DNA of 64,000 nucleotides from Ophiura sarsii (Eukaryota > Echinodermata > Ophiuroidea > Amphilepidida > Ophiuridae). Of this stretch, positions 22,376 through 36,105 are shown piece by piece. Made by a program: the position numbers and the translations under genes. A model generated the notes under the pieces. It saw only the letters and a list, made by a program, of their open reading frames with translations, ran no database searches and was not told the origin of the DNA. Position 1 is the first letter of the stretch, and each line of letters opens with the position of its first letter. Where the stretch lies: positions 7,459,109-7,523,108 of the forward strand of contig CM069452.1 in the NCBI GenBank assembly GCA_035610835.1. The letters are read 5' to 3'.

Positions 22376-23999
22376 TTTTTCTATGATGAATAATAACAAC
22401 TGATGACAAAGTACTCTAGAGTCTAATTAAATTATGACTTGTTGTACTAAGTCTAAGACAAAGTAAAAGAGTAGATTGCAAATGCAGGAAAAAAACACCT
22501 ACATTACAACATGTACAAAGTAATATTTTTTTCAGCAGGATTATCTAAGTTTAAGTTAGTTAACTGGTGAATAGAATACAGATGAAGGCTTGGCTTGAGG
22601 AGGGTAGGTTCAAGATTCAAATTGATACTTGCATAAGAACATTCCAAAACATCAACAAATATTGAATTCGAGCAATGGCGCAGTACATAATGTTTTTGTC
22701 CACTCCAAGTTCAAGTTGCAAAATTCGGAGATGTTGCCTGCTGATTCAATCCTATCAGGTGGCCAAATTCGGCCCCTGATAAAGTGGGCAAACATGGCCA
22801 CCAAGACAAAATTTGTAATAAATTCACTATTTTTCATGTTTGAAACCCAAAATAATTGTTCCAATGGAATAAAAATCTGCTGGGGAAAGGTTTAAGTTTG
22901 ATTTCCTGTTTGAATTAAGCAAATTATGATGTTTGTTGAAGAGATGAAGAGCAGTTGGTGATTTTGGTGTTGGGAGGCTTGATATCTCCCAGCACTATAT
23001 CTGGGGGAGCTCACTAGCCAAAATGATGTCATAGGTACTTGTAGCCAATTAAATACAAGGGGTGTGTCCGAGACATCCACTCAGCATCAAGCAAAAGTTT
23101 TGTCTATTGTATAAAAGTTTTAGTAGTGATGGGCACAACGGTACCATAATGATTTTTGTGATAGAAATAGGTGGAGTGTATACTCTCATCCCTATTGAAT
23201 TGTGTATGAATATTGATGTATATCAAGGGGAGTATGTGGCCAATGATATGCTGGGTTTCATGACAACCAGTTATGCATGGGTTGACAACCAATCAGCTTT
23301 GAGAAAAAAAGTTTGTGGATATCCTAAAATAGTGATGGGCTAACTTTTATTTGTTCTCTCTCTCTTTTTCTTTCTTTTTCTTTCTTTTTGGGATTTTTGA
23401 AGAATTATTTAGATATATTTATTTTGGATGATTTTGTATGGTCTAGTGGGGTTAGGGTTAAAGAGGTCGAAAATAGATTGTCCTGCTGCAGGACAGTTTA
23501 TTTTCATTCTAAATTTGACACTCTAAAACCATGATTTTGAAGTAATTAGTAACCGTATCACCCTGTACCTCTGAATGTTTTATAATTTATGATCAGAAAT
23601 GTAAATCTGCAAGAAAGTCTGCTTTCCAAAAATAAATCAAGGATAGAGGGCGTCCCATGGAAAAGATCGCATCATATACCTATAACACACGCAATGTTTT
23701 AAATATGATGTTGCCCTTGGAGGCAAGGCAATCCTGGTTTTTTTAGGGGGATAAATTGATTTGACGGAATAAACCGTATCAGCTTATGCCCCTAAAAGTA
23801 AAATACAGGATTGCCAGAGGTAATGTCTGTTTAATGCAGGCATCAATGTGCATCTTGAACCTAACCTCCTCAGGGTTGTCAAAGATTAGATTTCTTGCCT
23901 ATTTATATTTTTGAAGTGGTGAATCTATGGTGAATCTTCACCTAAATTTCAACTTCTCCCATTTACTATAGTGGCAATCATAATCTACTCTAGTAATAC

Positions 24000-24389
24000 C
24001 AGTGGCGTAGCTCAGGGGGGCAGGGGGGGGGGGCAAATGCCCCCCCCCCCCTGACGAAAAAAACCCGATTTGTGCCCCCGCCCCCCACCACCCTAAAAAA
24101 AAAGGGGTGAGAAAAAAAGGAAATAGGAAAAAATGAGAAAAAAGACCGAGGTTATTAGCCAAATAGAAGGCAAAATTGTACATGTAGTACATTTACTATG
24201 CGATTTTTTGTGACTAAGCGATTTTTTTTTGGACTGTGCGAAATTTTTTGACCTCACCCCCCCCCCCCCCCCCCCCCCCACTTACGTGAATTTCACGAGG
24301 TAAGTCACTAGAAAAAAAATTGGGGCAACCTTTTACGAAAATTTTAGAAATATTGCCCCCCCCTGAAAAAAATCCTAGCTACGCCACTG
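24000..24389. mobile_element. hAT-type MITE in tandem copy 2
   Basis: Same ends and agtaatac duplication as in copy 1, with shorter G and C runs. Confidence 0.9.
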
Positions 24390-24832
24390 AGTAATACGAT
24401 GGCGGAAGTGACCGAACCCCCTAGCTCAGGCTTTCTCAATAGATTTACTGATGCTCCACATTTTAGCAACCAACTATCTACGACTCGAGATACATTGTAC
24501 CTCTATCAGCCTCTATTAATAAAATCAAAGTGAAGTTGAAGTGAATTGGCTTAGAATTTCACCTTAAATTTCACGGAAATATTACATTTGTAAAAAAATT
24601 TAAACGAATGGCAAGATAGATGAGGAAGAGTAGTATAAGAACAAGCACAAAGAAGTCATACTTAGGATGGGGAGGATAGTGAAACATGCAAAATACTTCT
24701 ACTTCTACGTTGTACTCAGCAAAGTTCTTAAGTTATGATGTAACGCAGAGGTTGACATTGTGTACATGGGAAACGAGGGTGCTAATCAGTGCAGTATAAT
24801 ACAAAGTGCGAGTTTAAAAGGGTCTTCCACAT

Positions 24833-25527
24833 CTATGGATTGGTTGCTGCTACTGTTCCCTTGAACACCTCGTAGGATGGTGAAGACAAGGTGCTAGTTG
24901 GAAGAGAATTCCACCAGGCGACTGTGCGAGGGAAGAATGAGTAGCGGTAGGCCTGAATGCGAGACTGGATTGGTTGGTACTTGTTGGTATGGTAAGATCT
25001 GGTAGCTGAAGGTGCCATGGGAGTGAGATATAGGTCAGGATTGACAGCCACCAGCTGGTGCCGAATTGTGCTCATGAGGAAGAGGCTGGATCTTCTATGT
25101 CTCTCTTCCAAAGAGACCCCTGTAGCTCTTCAAGCATGGCTGAAACACTCTCACGTCGGCGGTACCTGTGGAGGACGAATCGTACAGCTCTGCGTTGGAT
25201 GTTCTCAATTCTAGTGGTGTCTTTCTTTGAGTATGGATTCCATATAGCACAACAGTATTCAAGGTGGGGGCGCACTAGGGTAAAATAGGCCCGTTCTTTT
25301 AGCTTCTTAGAGGCTCCTCTCAGGTTTCTACGAATCAGCCCTAAAATCTTGTTGGCTCTACAAGCTGTGGCTCCGTTGATGTGTTTGGACCATGACATGG
25401 TGGTGGTTAACGTCAGGCCAAGGTAGGGGTAGTCGTCCACTGAAGTGAGGGTGTTGCTTCCTAGCTTGTAGTTAACGTTGGTGAATGGTGGTGTTGCGGC
25501 AGAGAGTGAATTTCACATGGAGTGACA
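24833..25527 (-). pseudogene. LINE RT fragment in tandem copy 2
   Basis: Carries the same frameshift as the fragment in copy 1, so the break came before the amplification. Confidence 0.85.
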
Positions 25528-27151
25528 TTTTTCTATGATGAATAATAACAACTGATGACAAAGTACTCTAGAGTCTAATTAAATTATGACTTGTTGTACT
25601 AAGTCTAAGACAAAGTAAAAGAGTAGATTGCAAATGCAGGAAAAAAACACCTACATTACAACATGTACAAAGTAATATTTTTTTCAGCAGGATTATCTAA
25701 GTTTAAGTTAGTTAACTGGTGAATAGAATACAGATGAAGGCTTGGCTTGAGGAGGGTAGGTTCAAGATTCAAATTGATACTTGCATAAGAACATTCCAAA
25801 ACATCAACAAATATTGAATTCGAGCAATGGCGCAGTACATAATGTTTTTGTCCACTCCAAGTTCAAGTTGCAAAATTCGGAGATGTTGCCTGCTGATTCA
25901 ATCCTATCAGGTGGCCAAATTCGGCCCCTGATAAAGTGGGCAAACATGGCCACCAAGACAAAATTTGTAATAAATTCACTATTTTTCATGTTTGAAACCC
26001 AAAATAATTGTTCCAATGGAATAAAAATCTGCTGGGGAAAGGTTTAAGTTTGATTTCCTGTTTGAATTAAGCAAATTATGATGTTTGTTGAAGAGATGAA
26101 GAGCAGTTGGTGATTTTGGTGTTGGGAGGCTTGATATCTCCCAGCACTATATCTGGGGGAGCTCACTAGCCAAAATGATGTCATAGGTACTTGTAGCCAA
26201 TTAAATACAAGGGGTGTGTCCGAGACATCCACTCAGCATCAAGCAAAAGTTTTGTCTATTGTATAAAAGTTTTAGTAGTGATGGGCACAACGGTACCATA
26301 ATGATTTTTGTGATAGAAATAGGTGGAGTGTATACTCTCATCCCTATTGAATTGTGTATGAATATTGATGTATATCAAGGGGAGTATGTGGCCAATGATA
26401 TGCTGGGTTTCATGACAACCAGTTATGCATGGGTTGACAACCAATCAGCTTTGAGAAAAAAAGTTTGTGGATATCCTAAAATAGTGATGGGCTAACTTTT
26501 ATTTGTTCTCTCTCTCTTTTTCTTTCTTTTTCTTTCTTTTTGGGATTTTTGAAGAATTATTTAGATATATTTATTTTGGATGATTTTGTATGGTCTAGTG
26601 GGGTTAGGGTTAAAGAGGTCGAAAATAGATTGTCCTGCTGCAGGACAGTTTATTTTCATTCTAAATTTGACACTCTAAAACCATGATTTTGAAGTAATTA
26701 GTAACCGTATCACCCTGTACCTCTGAATGTTTTATAATTTATGATCAGAAATGTAAATCTGCAAGAAAGTCTGCTTTCCAAAAATAAATCAAGGATAGAG
26801 GGCGTCCCATGGAAAAGATCGCATCATATACCTATAACACACGCAATGTTTTAAATATGATGTTGCCCTTGGAGGCAAGGCAATCCTGGTTTTTTTAGGG
26901 GGATAAATTGATTTGACGGAATAAACCGTATCAGCTTATGCCCCTAAAAGTAAAATACAGGATTGCCAGAGGTAATGTCTGTTTAATGCAGGCATCAATG
27001 TGCATCTTGAACCTAACCTCCTCAGGGTTGTCAAAGATTAGATTTCTTGCCTATTTATATTTTTGAAGTGGTGAATCTATGGTGAATCTTCACCTAAATT
27101 TCAACTTCTCCCATTTACTATAGTGGCAATCATAATCTACTCTAGTAATAC

Positions 27152-27541
27152 CAGTGGCGTAGCTCAGGGGGGCAGGGGGGGGGGGCAAATGCCCCCCCCC
27201 CCCTGACGAAAAAAACCCGATTTGTGCCCCCGCCCCCCACCACCCTAAAAAAAAAGGGGTGAGAAAAAAAGGAAATAGGAAAAAATGAGAAAAAAGACCG
27301 AGGTTATTAGCCAAATAGAAGGCAAAATTGTACATGTAGTACATTTACTATGCGATTTTTTGTGACTAAGCGATTTTTTTTTGGACTGTGCGAAATTTTT
27401 TGACCTCACCCCCCCCCCCCCCCCCCCCCCCACTTACGTGAATTTCACGAGGTAAGTCACTAGAAAAAAAATTGGGGCAACCTTTTACGAAAATTTTAGA
27501 AATATTGCCCCCCCCTGAAAAAAATCCTAGCTACGCCACTG
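27152..27541. mobile_element. hAT-type MITE in tandem copy 3
   Basis: Offset exactly one period from copy 2, with the agtaatac flanks intact. Confidence 0.9.
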
Positions 27542-27984
27542 AGTAATACGATGGCGGAAGTGACCGAACCCCCTAGCTCAGGCTTTCTCAATAGATTTAC
27601 TGATGCTCCACATTTTAGCAACCAACTATCTACGACTCGAGATACATTGTACCTCTATCAGCCTCTATTAATAAAATCAAAGTGAAGTTGAAGTGAATTG
27701 GCTTAGAATTTCACCTTAAATTTCACGGAAATATTACATTTGTAAAAAAATTTAAACGAATGGCAAGATAGATGAGGAAGAGTAGTATAAGAACAAGCAC
27801 AAAGAAGTCATACTTAGGATGGGGAGGATAGTGAAACATGCAAAATACTTCTACTTCTACGTTGTACTCAGCAAAGTTCTTAAGTTATGATGTAACGCAG
27901 AGGTTGACATTGTGTACATGGGAAACGAGGGTGCTAATCAGTGCAGTATAATACAAAGTGCGAGTTTAAAAGGGTCTTCCACAT

Positions 27985-28679
27985 CTATGGATTGGTTGCT
28001 GCTACTGTTCCCTTGAACACCTCGTAGGATGGTGAAGACAAGGTGCTAGTTGGAAGAGAATTCCACCAGGCGACTGTGCGAGGGAAGAATGAGTAGCGGT
28101 AGGCCTGAATGCGAGACTGGATTGGTTGGTACTTGTTGGTATGGTAAGATCTGGTAGCTGAAGGTGCCATGGGAGTGAGATATAGGTCAGGATTGACAGC
28201 CACCAGCTGGTGCCGAATTGTGCTCATGAGGAAGAGGCTGGATCTTCTATGTCTCTCTTCCAAAGAGACCCCTGTAGCTCTTCAAGCATGGCTGAAACAC
28301 TCTCACGTCGGCGGTACCTGTGGAGGACGAATCGTACAGCTCTGCGTTGGATGTTCTCAATTCTAGTGGTGTCTTTCTTTGAGTATGGATTCCATATAGC
28401 ACAACAGTATTCAAGGTGGGGGCGCACTAGGGTAAAATAGGCCCGTTCTTTTAGCTTCTTAGAGGCTCCTCTCAGGTTTCTACGAATCAGCCCTAAAATC
28501 TTGTTGGCTCTACAAGCTGTGGCTCCGTTGATGTGTTTGGACCATGACATGGTGGTGGTTAACGTCAGGCCAAGGTAGGGGTAGTCGTCCACTGAAGTGA
28601 GGGTGTTGCTTCCTAGCTTGTAGTTAACGTTGGTGAATGGTGGTGTTGCGGCAGAGAGTGAATTTCACATGGAGTGACA
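27985..28679 (-). pseudogene. LINE RT fragment in tandem copy 3
   Basis: One period from the copy 2 fragment, with the same split frame. Confidence 0.85.
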
Positions 28680-30303
28680 TTTTTCTATGATGAATAATAA
28701 CAACTGATGACAAAGTACTCTAGAGTCTAATTAAATTATGACTTGTTGTACTAAGTCTAAGACAAAGTAAAAGAGTAGATTGCAAATGCAGGAAAAAAAC
28801 ACCTACATTACAACATGTACAAAGTAATATTTTTTTCAGCAGGATTATCTAAGTTTAAGTTAGTTAACTGGTGAATAGAATACAGATGAAGGCTTGGCTT
28901 GAGGAGGGTAGGTTCAAGATTCAAATTGATACTTGCATAAGAACATTCCAAAACATCAACAAATATTGAATTCGAGCAATGGCGCAGTACATAATGTTTT
29001 TGTCCACTCCAAGTTCAAGTTGCAAAATTCGGAGATGTTGCCTGCTGATTCAATCCTATCAGGTGGCCAAATTCGGCCCCTGATAAAGTGGGCAAACATG
29101 GCCACCAAGACAAAATTTGTAATAAATTCACTATTTTTCATGTTTGAAACCCAAAATAATTGTTCCAATGGAATAAAAATCTGCTGGGGAAAGGTTTAAG
29201 TTTGATTTCCTGTTTGAATTAAGCAAATTATGATGTTTGTTGAAGAGATGAAGAGCAGTTGGTGATTTTGGTGTTGGGAGGCTTGATATCTCCCAGCACT
29301 ATATCTGGGGGAGCTCACTAGCCAAAATGATGTCATAGGTACTTGTAGCCAATTAAATACAAGGGGTGTGTCCGAGACATCCACTCAGCATCAAGCAAAA
29401 GTTTTGTCTATTGTATAAAAGTTTTAGTAGTGATGGGCACAACGGTACCATAATGATTTTTGTGATAGAAATAGGTGGAGTGTATACTCTCATCCCTATT
29501 GAATTGTGTATGAATATTGATGTATATCAAGGGGAGTATGTGGCCAATGATATGCTGGGTTTCATGACAACCAGTTATGCATGGGTTGACAACCAATCAG
29601 CTTTGAGAAAAAAAGTTTGTGGATATCCTAAAATAGTGATGGGCTAACTTTTATTTGTTCTCTCTCTCTTTTTCTTTCTTTTTCTTTCTTTTTGGGATTT
29701 TTGAAGAATTATTTAGATATATTTATTTTGGATGATTTTGTATGGTCTAGTGGGGTTAGGGTTAAAGAGGTCGAAAATAGATTGTCCTGCTGCAGGACAG
29801 TTTATTTTCATTCTAAATTTGACACTCTAAAACCATGATTTTGAAGTAATTAGTAACCGTATCACCCTGTACCTCTGAATGTTTTATAATTTATGATCAG
29901 AAATGTAAATCTGCAAGAAAGTCTGCTTTCCAAAAATAAATCAAGGATAGAGGGCGTCCCATGGAAAAGATCGCATCATATACCTATAACACACGCAATG
30001 TTTTAAATATGATGTTGCCCTTGGAGGCAAGGCAATCCTGGTTTTTTTAGGGGGATAAATTGATTTGACGGAATAAACCGTATCAGCTTATGCCCCTAAA
30101 AGTAAAATACAGGATTGCCAGAGGTAATGTCTGTTTAATGCAGGCATCAATGTGCATCTTGAACCTAACCTCCTCAGGGTTGTCAAAGATTAGATTTCTT
30201 GCCTATTTATATTTTTGAAGTGGTGAATCTATGGTGAATCTTCACCTAAATTTCAACTTCTCCCATTTACTATAGTGGCAATCATAATCTACTCTAGTAA
30301 TAC

Positions 30304-30692
30304 CAGTGGCGTAGCTCAGGGGGGCAGGGGGGGGGGGCAAATGCCCCCCCCCCTGACGAAAAAAACCCGATTTGTGCCCCCGCCCCCCACCACCCTAAAA
30401 AAAAAGGGGTGAGAAAAAAAGGAAATAGGAAAAAATGAGAAAAAAGACCGAGGTTATTAGCCAAATAGAAGGCAAAATTGTACATGTAGTACATTTACTA
30501 TGCGATTTTTTGTGACTAAGCGATTTTTTTTTGGACTGTGCGAAATTTTTTGACCTCACCCCCCCCCCCCCCCCCCCCCCCCACTTACGTGAATTTCACG
30601 AGGTAAGTCACTAGAAAAAAAATTGGGGCAACCTTTTACGAAAATTTTAGAAATATTGCCCCCCCCTGAAAAAAATCCTAGCTACGCCACTG
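30304..30692. mobile_element. hAT-type MITE in tandem copy 4
   Basis: One base shorter than in copies 2 and 3 owing to C-run differences. The flanks are unchanged. Confidence 0.9.
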
Positions 30693-31135
30693 AGTAATAC
30701 GATGGCGGAAGTGACCGAACCCCCTAGCTCAGGCTTTCTCAATAGATTTACTGATGCTCCACATTTTAGCAACCAACTATCTACGACTCGAGATACATTG
30801 TACCTCTATCAGCCTCTATTAATAAAATCAAAGTGAAGTTGAAGTGAATTGGCTTAGAATTTCACCTTAAATTTCACGGAAATATTACATTTGTAAAAAA
30901 ATTTAAACGAATGGCAAGATAGATGAGGAAGAGTAGTATAAGAACAAGCACAAAGAAGTCATACTTAGGATGGGGAGGATAGTGAAACATGCAAAATACT
31001 TCTACTTCTACGTTGTACTCAGCAAAGTTCTTAAGTTATGATGTAACGCAGAGGTTGACATTGTGTACATGGGAAACGAGGGTGCTAATCAGTGCAGTAT
31101 AATACAAAGTGCGAGTTTAAAAGGGTCTTCCACAT

Positions 31136-31830
31136 CTATGGATTGGTTGCTGCTACTGTTCCCTTGAACACCTCGTAGGATGGTGAAGACAAGGTGCTAG
31201 TTGGAAGAGAATTCCACCAGGCGACTGTGCGAGGGAAGAATGAGTAGCGGTAGGCCTGAATGCGAGACTGGATTGGTTGGTACTTGTTGGTATGGTAAGA
31301 TCTGGTAGCTGAAGGTGCCATGGGAGTGAGATATAGGTCAGGATTGACAGCCACCAGCTGGTGCCGAATTGTGCTCATGAGGAAGAGGCTGGATCTTCTA
31401 TGTCTCTCTTCCAAAGAGACCCCTGTAGCTCTTCAAGCATGGCTGAAACACTCTCACGTCGGCGGTACCTGTGGAGGACGAATCGTACAGCTCTGCGTTG
31501 GATGTTCTCAATTCTAGTGGTGTCTTTCTTTGAGTATGGATTCCATATAGCACAACAGTATTCAAGGTGGGGGCGCACTAGGGTAAAATAGGCCCGTTCT
31601 TTTAGCTTCTTAGAGGCTCCTCTCAGGTTTCTACGAATCAGCCCTAAAATCTTGTTGGCTCTACAAGCTGTGGCTCCGTTGATGTGTTTGGACCATGACA
31701 TGGTGGTGGTTAACGTCAGGCCAAGGTAGGGGTAGTCGTCCACTGAAGTGAGGGTGTTGCTTCCTAGCTTGTAGTTAACGTTGGTGAATGGTGGTGTTGC
31801 GGCAGAGAGTGAATTTCACATGGAGTGACA
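31136..31830 (-). pseudogene. LINE RT fragment in tandem copy 4
   Basis: Same fragment and frameshift as in the other three copies. Confidence 0.85.
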
Positions 31831-32878
31831 TTTTTCTATGATGAATAATAACAACTGATGACAAAGTACTCTAGAGTCTAATTAAATTATGACTTGTTGT
31901 ACTAAGTCTAAGACAAAGTAAAAGAGTAGATTGCAAATGCAGGAAAAAAACACCTACATTACAACATGTACAAAGTAATATTTTTTTCAGCAGGATTATC
32001 TAAGTTTAAGTTAGTTAACTGGTGAATAGAATACAGATGAAGGCTTGGCTTGAGGAGGGTAGGTTCAAGATTCAAATTGATACTTGCATAAGAACATTCC
32101 AAAACATCAACAAATATTGAATTCGAGCAATGGCGCAGTACATAATGTTTTTGTCCACTCCAAGTTCAAGTTGCAAAATTCGGAGATGTTGCCTGCTGAT
32201 TCAATCCTATCAGGTGGCCAAATTCGGCCCCTGATAAAGTGGGCAAACATGGCCACCAAGACAAAATTTGTAATAAATTCACTATTTTTCATGTTTGAAA
32301 CCCAAAATAATTGTTCCAATGGAATAAAAATCTGCTGGGGAAAGGTTTAAGTTTGATTTCCTGTTTGAATTAAGCAAATTATGATGTTTGTTGAAGAGAT
32401 GAAGAGCAGTTGGTGATTTTGGTGTTGGGAGGCTTGATATCTCCCAGCACTATATCTGGGGGAGCTCACTAGCCAAAATGATGTCATAGGTACTTGTAGC
32501 CAATTAAATACAAGGGGTGTGTCCGAGACATCCACTCAGCATCAAGCAAAAGTTTTGTCTATTGTATAAAAGTTTTAGTAGTGATGGGCACAACGGTACC
32601 ATAATGATTTTTGTGATAGAAATAGGTGGAGTGTATACTCTCATCCCTATTGAATTGTGTATGAATATTGATGTATATCAAGGGGAGTATGTGGCCAATG
32701 ATATGCTGGGTTTCATGACAACCAGTTATGCATGGGTTGACAACCAATCAGCTTTGAGAAAAAAAGTTTGTGGATATCCTAAAATAGTGATGGGCTAACT
32801 TTTATTTGTTCTCTCTCTCTTTTTCTTTCTTTTTCTTTCTTTTTGGGATTTTTGAAGAATTATTTAGATATATTTATT

Positions 32879-33480
32879 GTCATGAGTGTGGATTAGTTTT
32901 TTTTGGGTGTTTTTGTGTTGATATATTTTTGTTTTGGGTGTGATTATGTTGTTTTAATGGCTTTTTTAAAGGTATTTTATTGTTGTTTTCTTGTTTATAA
33001 TAACTCTATATAATAACTTTATTTATTTATTCATTAATTTATTCATGTATTTACTGTTTGGTGAATTATTTTTTAAACATTTATTTACTTGTTTATTTAT
33101 CAATGTTTTTCTTTTCTTTTCTTTTCTTGTTTTAAGTGTTATGGGGGTGGGGTCTTGTGAGTATTCTAGTAGATTTGGGGACAATCCCCGGGGGACAATC
33201 TTGTGCTTCTTGGCTTGTTTGTTTCTTTTTGTTGTTTGTTTTTCTTTGTTTTTCTTTCGTTTTTCTTGGGGTGGGCTGTGTGGGGATTGTCTTTTTGTTC
33301 AGGTGTGGGTGGGCTGTTTGTTTTTATCGGGCAGGGGGTATTGTCTTTATCCGGGGGGGGGTCTTTTTCTGAATAATGGGTGCTGGGGAAAATCAAAAAT
33401 CCTTATTTTATTCTAGGTTGTTGTTTTTTCTCAAGGGGGGGGGGGGGTATTGTATTTGCTTTTTATTGATATCATTTTCT
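32879..33480. repeat. T/G-rich low-complexity tract
   Basis: The tract has strong T bias on the plus strand, repeats of tttattta and ttttc type, and several G runs. It forces a 141-codon open frame rich in Phe, Leu and Gly that is a composition artefact. Confidence 0.7.
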
Positions 33481-34576
33481 GGATATTAGGTGCAGGGAAA
33501 CAGCTTCTAATATGATTAATTTCATAACTTGTGGAGGGGATGTTTGTTTGGTGGTGGCTGATGATGTATGTAATTAGGATTATTGCTCTTTTTGTGTTCA
33601 AATTGGTCTTTATTAGCTACAAGAAAATGTCTTCCTTAGCTTTTTGTTATGAACCAACATTATGTCACCTTCATGTAGTATACATACCTTTTGATGGTAG
33701 AGTAAAATGAGAGGGGAATAGAATCTGCACCCCACCCATTTCTCTGCTGGAATTCCTTGACCATGTCTACACCAATCATGTTTGAAGCCAAATTAGCCAT
33801 ACTGAGATGTAATGCTTTATATTTGAATCTAGTAAAATAATGTGATGGTAGAAGATGTTGGATCAGTGTGTGCAGATTGGAGCATTGATGTGTAGTGTAT
33901 GCAGATTGGAGCATTGATGTGTAGTGTATGATGGCAGGTTACCAACTGACTGGCCATGTGGCATTTGTGTAACTATTGGGCAATCTTGCTTAATCCCATA
34001 CACCTGGCATGGTTGCTTTTATTATGCAAATTATAATTCAATGCATGAGCTTTTACCAGGTATCTTGTTTACTAGTTCAGTTCACCTGTATTTCAAAGTT
34101 GCTATTGTTCATATGAATGTCCATTGAATATACCTTTCTTGAATCAAAGGCGTGGTCATCTGTACATGTACTAGTATGTTTGTATGATGCAATATATAGC
34201 TAGTGGCCATGATCAGCTAGGTCATAACAGGACTAGCCACACTATTTACTCAGCTGATAGTGTATTCAAACCATGGCAAAAACTAAGCGTGTAGCACCTC
34301 AGGCATAACTTGAGGAGCAATGCAGGAAGGGGCAAGGTAGGCCAACCAGCCCAGCCTCATTCTAAACGACAATGTTCATGTAAAATTCATGAATACACTT
34401 TGAGGCTTTTATATTTTTCTCTGATATTACAAAATCCAAGTGAATCCAAGTATTTATGTTTTGAATTTGTTGCTGTTGTAACAGCATATAACATGCTTTT
34501 TTTGTACATGTATGTAAGTCCCATTTCTATCAAATGTTTAAAATAAACTTTCAATGAAATATCTTGATTTTTGGAG
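33481..34576. other. Gene-free stretch
   Basis: The only structure I see is the 29-bp duplication listed separately. No coding signature was found. Confidence 0.45.
33872..33929. repeat. Exact 29-bp tandem duplication
   Basis: gcagattggagcattgatgt plus nine more bases occurs twice back to back. Confidence 0.95.
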
Positions 34577-35100
34577 GCCCAAAATGACTGACATTTAATT
34601 AATTTTCCAACAAAACATAAAATACTTTTTGGACGTTTCACAAAATGTTTAGGTATTGAGGATTTCCGTTTTGTTAATGTTAGAGCACTTTCAATGAAAG
34701 TTTGAAAATTATATTACAAACATTACAAATATTTTGGCCAAAAATGACTGAAATTGCATCATTTTTCTGGTAAAATGCAACCCAATTTTTTTCAAGCGAC
34801 ACTAAATATTTTGGTATAGAGTTCAGATATCGATATAGGAAGGATAGAAGATGCCATTTTGTGTGTGTGAGAGCGCTACTTTTGGATTAACTGTAAATAC
34901 AGGAAAAATGTCTACTTGCCACAAAATGACTGAAATGTCATCATTTTTCTGGCAAAACGCAACCAAGAATTTTTTTGAAGCGACACGAAATATTTAGGTA
35001 TTGAGTTAAACAATTGATATATGAAAGGTAGAACATGCCATTTTTTGTGTGGAAGCGCTAATTTTGGATTAACTGTAAATACTGGCAAATATGCCCACTT
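34577..35100. repeat. Diverged tandem repeat of about 160-180 bp, three copies
   Basis: Units begin near 34577, 34737 and 34919 with (c)aaaatgactgaaat. They share catcatttttctgg, gcgacac-aaatattt-ggtat and ttttggattaactgtaaata segments. The last two are most alike. Confidence 0.7.
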
Positions 35101-35877
35101 AGCGGGCATATTTGCCAGTACACTGGCAAATTTGCCAGGGCTGGGGAATTCGGCCACCTGCTAGGAATGGATTAGTGATAAGCTTACAAAATCAAACAAT
35201 GATCGGTACTAAAATTCATCATTTACTTATGAATACTCACACCTGTTTAACTCAACTATTCGATGTTGCACTTTTTGGTTCTAAATAAATACAAAAAGAG
35301 AGTTTTATCGACGATATAGACGTCTTTTCGGGATTCTTTGATGTGATGTAATCCGATGAAAGTCGAAAACACTGGAAATTTAAAGGCTAACCTTTGACCT
35401 GCTTTGACCCGGCAAGAATATAAATAGTAGAACGCCGTACGCCCAAACAATATCTTCGATCAATAATTCACAAAATCAACTCTAGACGTAAAGTGTACAT
35501 GTACTTAGGCTATGTTCAAGCATTGGGGAACCGTACGTGCAACATTATATTTTGCTAGATTTAGGGGTATACTTTTGTATGACTTAATTCCTAAATACAT
35601 TTTAAAGTAGGTGTCAACATGTTTTAGCGGTACTTTTGGTAACCATTGATTTGTAATCAAATATGCATAAATATCTGTTTCCTTGTAGATGCACTCATAG
35701 TTTTGAAAATCCAGGCCTGTGTTGCAAATGAGATTGGGTCAAGACTATGTATATTCTTTTCTTATGTCCGAAGGCTGACAGCAAAATTGTTAACTTTATC
35801 TGTTGGGAGTGGCTCGTTTTATTTCATTCTATTCTTCCATCTTTTCTTGCTTTCACGTCATTCAGCTAGCATGCTTA
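35101..35877. other. Gene-free stretch
   Basis: Nothing recognisable apart from a short gggcatatttgcc hairpin near 35100. Confidence 0.4.
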
Positions 35878-36071
35878 GGGACCGTTCATTAATACTTTGG
35901 TGGGGGGCTGGATAATGTCATTTTTGTTATATCAACACTTTTTTTTCTTCTTCAACACCTCCCCTCTCGCCATGCCACAAACTTTTTTGACCCCCCCCCC
36001 CCCCCTCTCGCCATGCCACAAACTTTTTTGACCCCCCCACCTGTATTACTGCCTGCACCTGAAACTTTCTT

Positions 36072-36105
<34 letters not shown>

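Larger units (their letters stand above)
20297..23459. repeat. 3.15-kb tandem unit, copy 1 of 4
   Basis: This is the first of four head-to-tail copies with a 3152-base period. Copy 1 is 11 bases longer, mainly from homopolymer runs around the hAT MITE. In order it holds: a tgtcctgc/gcaggaca hairpin; an inverted pair ggcaatcctg/caggattgcc; the hAT MITE; a minus-strand LINE fragment; about 1 kb without recognisable genes; a CT-rich tract; and a ggggttagggtta junction. Open frames of 60-93 codons in the last third match nothing I know. Confidence 0.95.
23460..26611. repeat. 3152-bp tandem unit, copy 2 of 4
   Basis: Apparently identical to copies 3 and 4 apart from C-run length. Compared with copy 1 it differs in a few runs, for example cctggttttttt against cctgtttttttt after the cctgt motif. 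Confidence 0.95.
26612..29763. repeat. 3152-bp tandem unit, copy 3 of 4
   Basis: Same length as copy 2, and I found no base difference on reading them side by side. Confidence 0.95.
29764..32878. repeat. 3.15-kb tandem unit, copy 4 of 4 (end truncated)
   Basis: Identity stops after atatatttatt at 32878. The final ~37 bases of the unit, including the ggggttagggtta junction, are missing. One C run is shorter than in copies 2 and 3. Confidence 0.95.

Noticed and set aside
22629..22895. 88-codon plus-strand frame and opposite 70-codon frame in each tandem unit
   Set aside because: Both strands are open over the same bases, with no motif; likely chance.
23062..23343. 93-codon frame repeated in all tandem copies
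   Set aside because: Starts with a non-ATG codon, matches nothing I know, and is repeated only because the whole unit is repeated.
32991..33416. 141-codon open frame on the plus strand
   Set aside because: Translation is Phe/Leu/Gly-rich from a T- and G-biased tract with several simple repeats; no domain and no splice context.
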